DNA from: an uncultured Candidatus Saccharibacteria bacterium | GTDB lineage: Bacteria > Patescibacteria > Saccharimonadia > Saccharimonadales > UBA6022 | Reading direction: 5' to 3' | Length of the DNA: 16,932 nt | NCBI GenBank assembly: GCA_946886725.1 | Contig: CAMPJF010000007.1 | Coordinates: forward strand, 1-16,932 | The notes under the pieces: model-generated | What the model was told of the DNA's origin: nothing | What the model saw: only the letters and a program-made list of their open reading frames with translations | The model's database searches: none | Made by a program: the position numbers and the translations under genes | Shown here: positions 14,556-16,932 of the stretch, in pieces | How the letters are laid out: each line of letters opens with the position of its first letter | Numbering within the stretch: position 1 is the first letter of the stretch

Positions 14556-15062
14556 ATGGATTCAAAAGTTCAACAAACGTTAATTGTCTTTAAGCCAGAT
14601 GCGGTGCAGCGTGGAATTGTCGGTGAAATACTTACTCGCTTTGAACGTGTGGGCTTAAAAATTGTTGCGACAAAGATGCTTGCCCCTGATCGTGAGCATT
14701 ATCACAAGCATTACGAAGAAATCGGCAAGGTGATTACCAGGCGGGGCGAGGAGACTTTTAACGCCGTTTTGACTATGATGAACGAGGGTCCGGTTATCGC
14801 GATGGTGCTTGAAGGTGTAGAGGCGGTGGAGCTTGTTCGAAAGCTTGTCGGTACCACAGAGCCGAAGTCATCAGCTCCAGGAACGATTCGTGGTGATTAC
14901 TCGCATATGAGCTATGGCTACGGTGATGAGCACAAGAAAGGTATTCCTAATCTCATTCATGCATCGGGTGATCTTGCTGATGCACAACAGGAAATACCAC
15001 ATTGGTTCACTGAGGATGAGCTATACGACTACTCGGCGCTGAACGAAAAATTTACTCGTTAG
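14556..15062 (+). CDS. ndk: Nucleoside diphosphate kinase
   Basis: NDK transfers the gamma phosphate of ATP to other nucleoside diphosphates through a phosphohistidine, supplying NTPs and dNTPs. The 168-residue product opens QQTLIVFKPDAVQRGIVGEI with the conserved Lys13, continues with VITRRGEETFNAVL and MVLEG, and has the phosphate-loop segment PGTIRGD and the active-site His135 in NLIHASG (usually N-x-(I/V)HGSD). It is longer than the usual 130-150 residues, with about nine extra residues between TIRGDY and NLIHAS (SHMSYGYGDEHKKGIP) and a longer C-terminal tail. The start is ATG 14556 with SD GGAG 5 nt before it. It is divergent from xerD and followed by the tRNA-Arg gene. In a reduced genome this enzyme would be important for nucleotide balance. 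Confidence 0.95.
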   Translation: MDSKVQQTLIVFKPDAVQRGIVGEILTRFERVGLKIVATKMLAPDREHYHKHYEEIGKVITRRGEETFNAVLTMMNEGPVIAMVLEGVEAVELVRKLVGTTEPKSSAPGTIRGDYSHMSYGYGDEHKKGIPNLIHASGDLADAQQEIPHWFTEDELYDYSALNEKFTR

Positions 15063-15075
15063 CAGGCGCTGTTAT

Positions 15076-15115
15076 TCACGGAACCAGCAGTGTTACGGCG
15101 CTGTTGGTTCCGTGA
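15076..15115 (+). terminator. Strong hairpin between ndk and tRNA-Arg
   Basis: TCACGGAACCAGCAG (15076-15090) and CTGTTGGTTCCGTGA (15101-15115) form a 15-bp stem with one G-U pair and a 10-nt loop. No T run follows directly (ATACAATAATTTCG). It may end ndk transcription or protect the ndk mRNA 3' end. Confidence 0.5.
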
Positions 15116-15121
15116 TACAAT
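15116..15121 (+). promoter_or_regulatory. -10 box of the tRNA-Arg gene
   Basis: TACAAT (5/6 to consensus), 10 nt before the first base of the mature tRNA. The -35 position falls in the loop of the hairpin at 15076-15115 (TTACGG, 15093-15098), a poor match. Confidence 0.45.
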
Positions 15122-15131
15122 AATTTCGTAT

Positions 15132-15208
15132 GCCTCGGTAGCTCAACTGGATAGAGTAGATCCGTCCTAAGGATATGGTTGCAGGTTCGACTCCTGCCCG
15201 GGGCACCA
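15132..15208 (+). tRNA. tRNA-Arg (anticodon CCU)
   Basis: A full cloverleaf can be drawn: acceptor stem GCCTCGG/CCGGGGC (one U-G pair), D stem GCTC/GAGT with GG in the loop, anticodon stem GATCC/GGATA with loop GTCCTAA and anticodon CCT at 15166-15168, T arm GCAGG-TTCGACT-CCTGC, discriminator A and encoded CCA (15206-15208). It reads AGG. Position 32 is G rather than a pyrimidine, and pair 27-43 is G-A. Confidence 0.93.
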
Positions 15209-15252
15209 AGAAAATAGTCCAGAATGCGTAGGCATCGGAGTCTTTTCTTGGT
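15205..15252 (+). terminator. Inverted repeat covering the tRNA 3' end
   Basis: ACCAAGAAAA (15205-15214) and TTTTCTTGGT (15243-15252) are perfect 10-bp inverted repeats. The left arm begins with the tRNA discriminator and CCA. Inner pairing TCC/GGA and ATGC-GTAG-GCAT makes a longer hairpin. It probably acts in termination or 3' processing of the tRNA. Confidence 0.5.
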
Positions 15253-15302
15253 ATTCACATGATACTTTTTAAAACGTTAGCACTACTGGTGAGCTATCGT
15301 AG

Positions 15303-15308
15303 TATAAT
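15303..15308 (+). promoter_or_regulatory. -10 box of the bPH2/foldase operon
   Basis: A perfect TATAAT lies 6 nt before the ATG at 15315, placing the transcription start on the start codon. The -35 is unclear (TTAGCA at 15277-15282 is 20 nt away). No SD sequence precedes the ATG. Confidence 0.55.
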
Positions 15309-15314
15309 AAACGT

Positions 15315-15863
15315 ATGTCGAAAGATGAAACGAAACATCAGTCAGAGCAGCTCGACTTTGACGGTCAGCGCGACGGCGAAGCCTTGCTCTTTGTATTTAG
15401 GCGCCATATCATCGCCATGCGTAAAGGGTTTTATTTGTTGCTTGTACCGTTCGCGATTTCAGCGATTCCTCCACTTATTTGGCAGGCGAATCTCGAATTA
15501 TTTTTACTTCCAATTGCAGGGTTGGTAGTGGGACTCGTCTTGTTTTCGTACCACTATTTAATGTGGTATTTTACCGTTTATATCGTGACTGATCAGCGCA
15601 TACGACAGATTACGCAGCGTGGATTTTTCGGTAAGGACGTAGTCGAGTTGCGACTATCAAAGATCCAGAACATAAGCTATAATGTACCTGGGTTCAGCGG
15701 TGAAATTTTTGACTTTGGTACGATTGTCATTCAGACGTTTGTTGGCGATCTTGTGATTCATAACGTCGCTCATCCAGATGATATCTATAACAAGTTGCAA
15801 GATGCCGTATCAGCCACATTAGCTGATCACAAGCAAGGAGATTATGAAGAAATTACAACTTAG
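15315..15863 (+). CDS. Bacterial PH (bPH2/DUF304) domain membrane protein
   Basis: A 182-residue membrane protein with a cytoplasmic N terminus, two transmembrane helices (about 38-56 and 61-84) and then a bPH2 domain recognised by WYFTVYIVTDQRI (84-96), LSKIQNI (114-120) and FDFGTIVI (132-139). Proteins of this type (YdbS/YdbT-like) are common in Gram-positive and CPR bacteria; their function is poorly known, with links to membrane stress and lipid binding. The start is ATG 15315, 6 nt after a TATAAT box, predicted leaderless. It overlaps the foldase gene by 20 nt, so the two are one operon and may act together at the membrane. The domain call is firm; the role is not. Confidence 0.85.
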   Translation: MSKDETKHQSEQLDFDGQRDGEALLFVFRRHIIAMRKGFYLLLVPFAISAIPPLIWQANLELFLLPIAGLVVGLVLFSYHYLMWYFTVYIVTDQRIRQITQRGFFGKDVVELRLSKIQNISYNVPGFSGEIFDFGTIVIQTFVGDLVIHNVAHPDDIYNKLQDAVSATLADHKQGDYEEITT

Positions 15864-16899
15864 AAGGCGTACGGCAAAAAAAGAGATACCAACCCGTATC
15901 ACTAACGAAACCGTCGCCGAGCATCGCGAGCGAATTTTAGCAGGTGGCCGCCGATTTAAGTATCCAATGCAGTATGCGCGTCACCGCTTAGTGGTAACGA
16001 CAATCGTTATCACGTTAGTCGCATTTTTGTTCATACTGCTTATTGGCTGGTGGCAACTGTACTCAGTCCAGAACACCGGCACGTTTTTTTACCGAGTTAC
16101 ACGCGTTGTTCCATTGCCTGTAGCGTCCGTTGATGGGGAAACCGTAAAATATGGCGATTATTTAATGTATTACAATAGCTCGGCGCATTATCTCAAGCAG
16201 AGCGAACAACTTAATCTCAATAGTAAAGATGGTCAGCGACAGAACGCACACATTAAGCGCAAATCGCTAGACATTGCGATTGCAAACGCATATGCACAAA
16301 AGCTTGCTCGAGATTTAGGTATTAAAGTATCTCAGGCGAGAATCGATCAAGTTACTGACGACGATCGTAATACGTCAACTGGTCGAATCTCGCAGGAGAC
16401 GTATGACGCCTCGGCACTGAATATTTTAGGGTGGACACCAAGTGAATATCGACATGATACGAAGAATCGTTTAATCCGCCAAGATGTTGCATATGCGGTC
16501 GACGCAGATGCTAAGAAGCAGCAAGAAAAAGTATCTCAATTGATTCAGCAGGATAAAGCGATCGATTTTGACGCACTCGCCAAAACGCTTAGTGGTGACG
16601 ATGGGGCGAAAGTGACGGCAGGTATATCTGGCCTGGTGCCGCATACAAATCAAGATGGTGGTCTGACGAAAGCTGCGTTAACCTTACAGCCAGGCGGTAT
16701 CTCTTCGCCAATACGCACTTCTGCGGGTGATGGGTATTATTTTGTGAAGTTAATTGAAAAAACTCCAACGCAGGTCAGTTATTCCTACTTGCGTGTTCCG
16801 CTAACAGAGTTTAATAAGCGAATCACAACGCTTCAAAAGGAAAATAAGATTAAAGAATTTATCGCTATTCCAAAAGAAGACGTTGAAAATAAGAAGTAA
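15844..16899 (+). CDS. Membrane-anchored SurA/PpiC-like foldase
   Basis: A 351-residue protein with a 48-residue basic cytoplasmic tail, one transmembrane helix (about 49-72) and an outer part built like SurA/PrsA: an N-terminal chaperone segment (about 92-215, starting ASVDGETVKYGDY), and a parvulin-like (PpiC) segment (about 225-305) with GLVPHTNQDGG, LTLQPGGISSPIRTSAGDGYYFVKL. It would help fold exported proteins outside the membrane. The rotamase part looks degenerate: the usual GYHI(I/V)K is GYYFVK, and no ASHIL motif is present, so it may be a chaperone without isomerase activity. The start is ATG 15844, with AAGGAG before it, inside the end of the bPH2 gene. The anchor is not a cleavable signal peptide and there is no lipobox, unlike PrsA. 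Confidence 0.85.
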   Translation: MKKLQLRRRTAKKEIPTRITNETVAEHRERILAGGRRFKYPMQYARHRLVVTTIVITLVAFLFILLIGWWQLYSVQNTGTFFYRVTRVVPLPVASVDGETVKYGDYLMYYNSSAHYLKQSEQLNLNSKDGQRQNAHIKRKSLDIAIANAYAQKLARDLGIKVSQARIDQVTDDDRNTSTGRISQETYDASALNILGWTPSEYRHDTKNRLIRQDVAYAVDADAKKQQEKVSQLIQQDKAIDFDALAKTLSGDDGAKVTAGISGLVPHTNQDGGLTKAALTLQPGGISSPIRTSAGDGYYFVKLIEKTPTQVSYSYLRVPLTEFNKRITTLQKENKIKEFIAIPKEDVENKK

Positions 16900-16921
16900 T
16901 CATTAATTAAGGAGAATGCGA

Positions 16922-16932
16922 ATGTATACAGT
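16922..16932 (+). CDS. Start of a further gene (3'-partial)
   Basis: An SD sequence AAGGAG (16909-16914) precedes an ATG at 16922, 22 nt after the foldase stop in the same direction. Only MYT and part of a fourth codon are visible. An in-frame ATG at 16916 is too close to the SD sequence. Product unknown; it is probably in the same operon as the foldase. Confidence 0.45.

Noticed and set aside
15076..15258. A 60-codon frame on the - strand containing GAPGRSRTCN
   Set aside because: It is the antisense of the tRNA-Arg gene, a well-known source of false proteins with an APGRSRTCN motif.
1..16932. CRISPR arrays, insertion sequences and alternative genetic code
   Set aside because: No regular repeat-spacer pattern or transposase was seen, and TGA ends genes (pilO, PilX-like) in the normal way.

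Overview
The window is a gene-dense stretch, standard genetic code, dominated by one type IV pilus (T4P) locus on the + strand (about 2-13561), followed by a convergent xerD-type recombinase gene, a nucleoside diphosphate kinase gene, a tRNA-Arg(CCU) gene, a bacterial-PH membrane protein gene and a membrane-anchored SurA/PpiC-like foldase gene. The organism is most likely a member of the Patescibacteria (CPR), best matching Candidatus Saccharibacteria (TM7). Reasons are the gene order pilM-pilN-pilO-small protein-pilB-pilT-pilC-pilin-pilD-minor pilins with a large surface protein in front, the lack of any secretin (pilQ) or pilP lipoprotein (as in one-membrane cells), TGA used as a stop (which excludes the code-25 Absconditabacteria/Gracilibacteria), and bPH2 plus PpiC membrane proteins typical of these small genomes. 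The taxonomic call is an inference from gene content; no marker gene is present.

Layout. 2-1903: 3' part of a large, Trp-rich exported protein with at least three Cys-pair domains and a Gly/Asn/Thr/Val-rich C-terminal region, a candidate pilus-tip adhesin. 1928-1957: strong promoter. 1968-8757: a tightly packed operon encoding the alignment complex (PilM, PilN, PilO, one small single-TM protein of unknown function), extension ATPase PilB, retraction ATPase PilT and platform PilC. 8845-9318: major pilin with its own leader and an intrinsic terminator. 9401-10279: prepilin peptidase PilD from its own promoter. 10329-13561: four overlapping minor pilin genes whose order resembles GspH-I-J-K (FimT/PilV/PilW/PilX). 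13571-14485 (-): XerC/D tyrosine recombinase, converging with the last pilin gene. 14556-15062: ndk. 15132-15208: tRNA-Arg(CCU). 15315-15863 and 15844-16899: bPH2 protein and foldase, overlapping by 20 nt. 16922-end: start of a further gene.

Together the pil genes would build a retractable pilus: PilD processes the pilins, the minor pilins form a tip initiation complex possibly carrying the upstream adhesin, PilB/PilC extrude, PilT retracts. In Saccharibacteria such pili are known to serve twitching motility and host contact. The membrane foldase downstream may help fold exported proteins. All exported pilins carry an even number of cysteines, suggesting oxidative folding outside the cell.

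The most unusual signal is in gene starts. Five genes that begin a transcription unit (pilM, pilD, first minor pilin, xerD, bPH2) have a TATAAT-like -10 box only 6-10 nt before the ATG, predicting leaderless or nearly leaderless mRNAs, whereas most operon-internal genes have clear Shine-Dalgarno sequences. Two apparent upstream ATGs are part of the -10 boxes themselves. Other points are a PilB without its zinc-binding cysteines, strong hairpins flanking the tRNA gene (one pairing with its CCA end), and a perfect palindrome joining two convergent stop codons.
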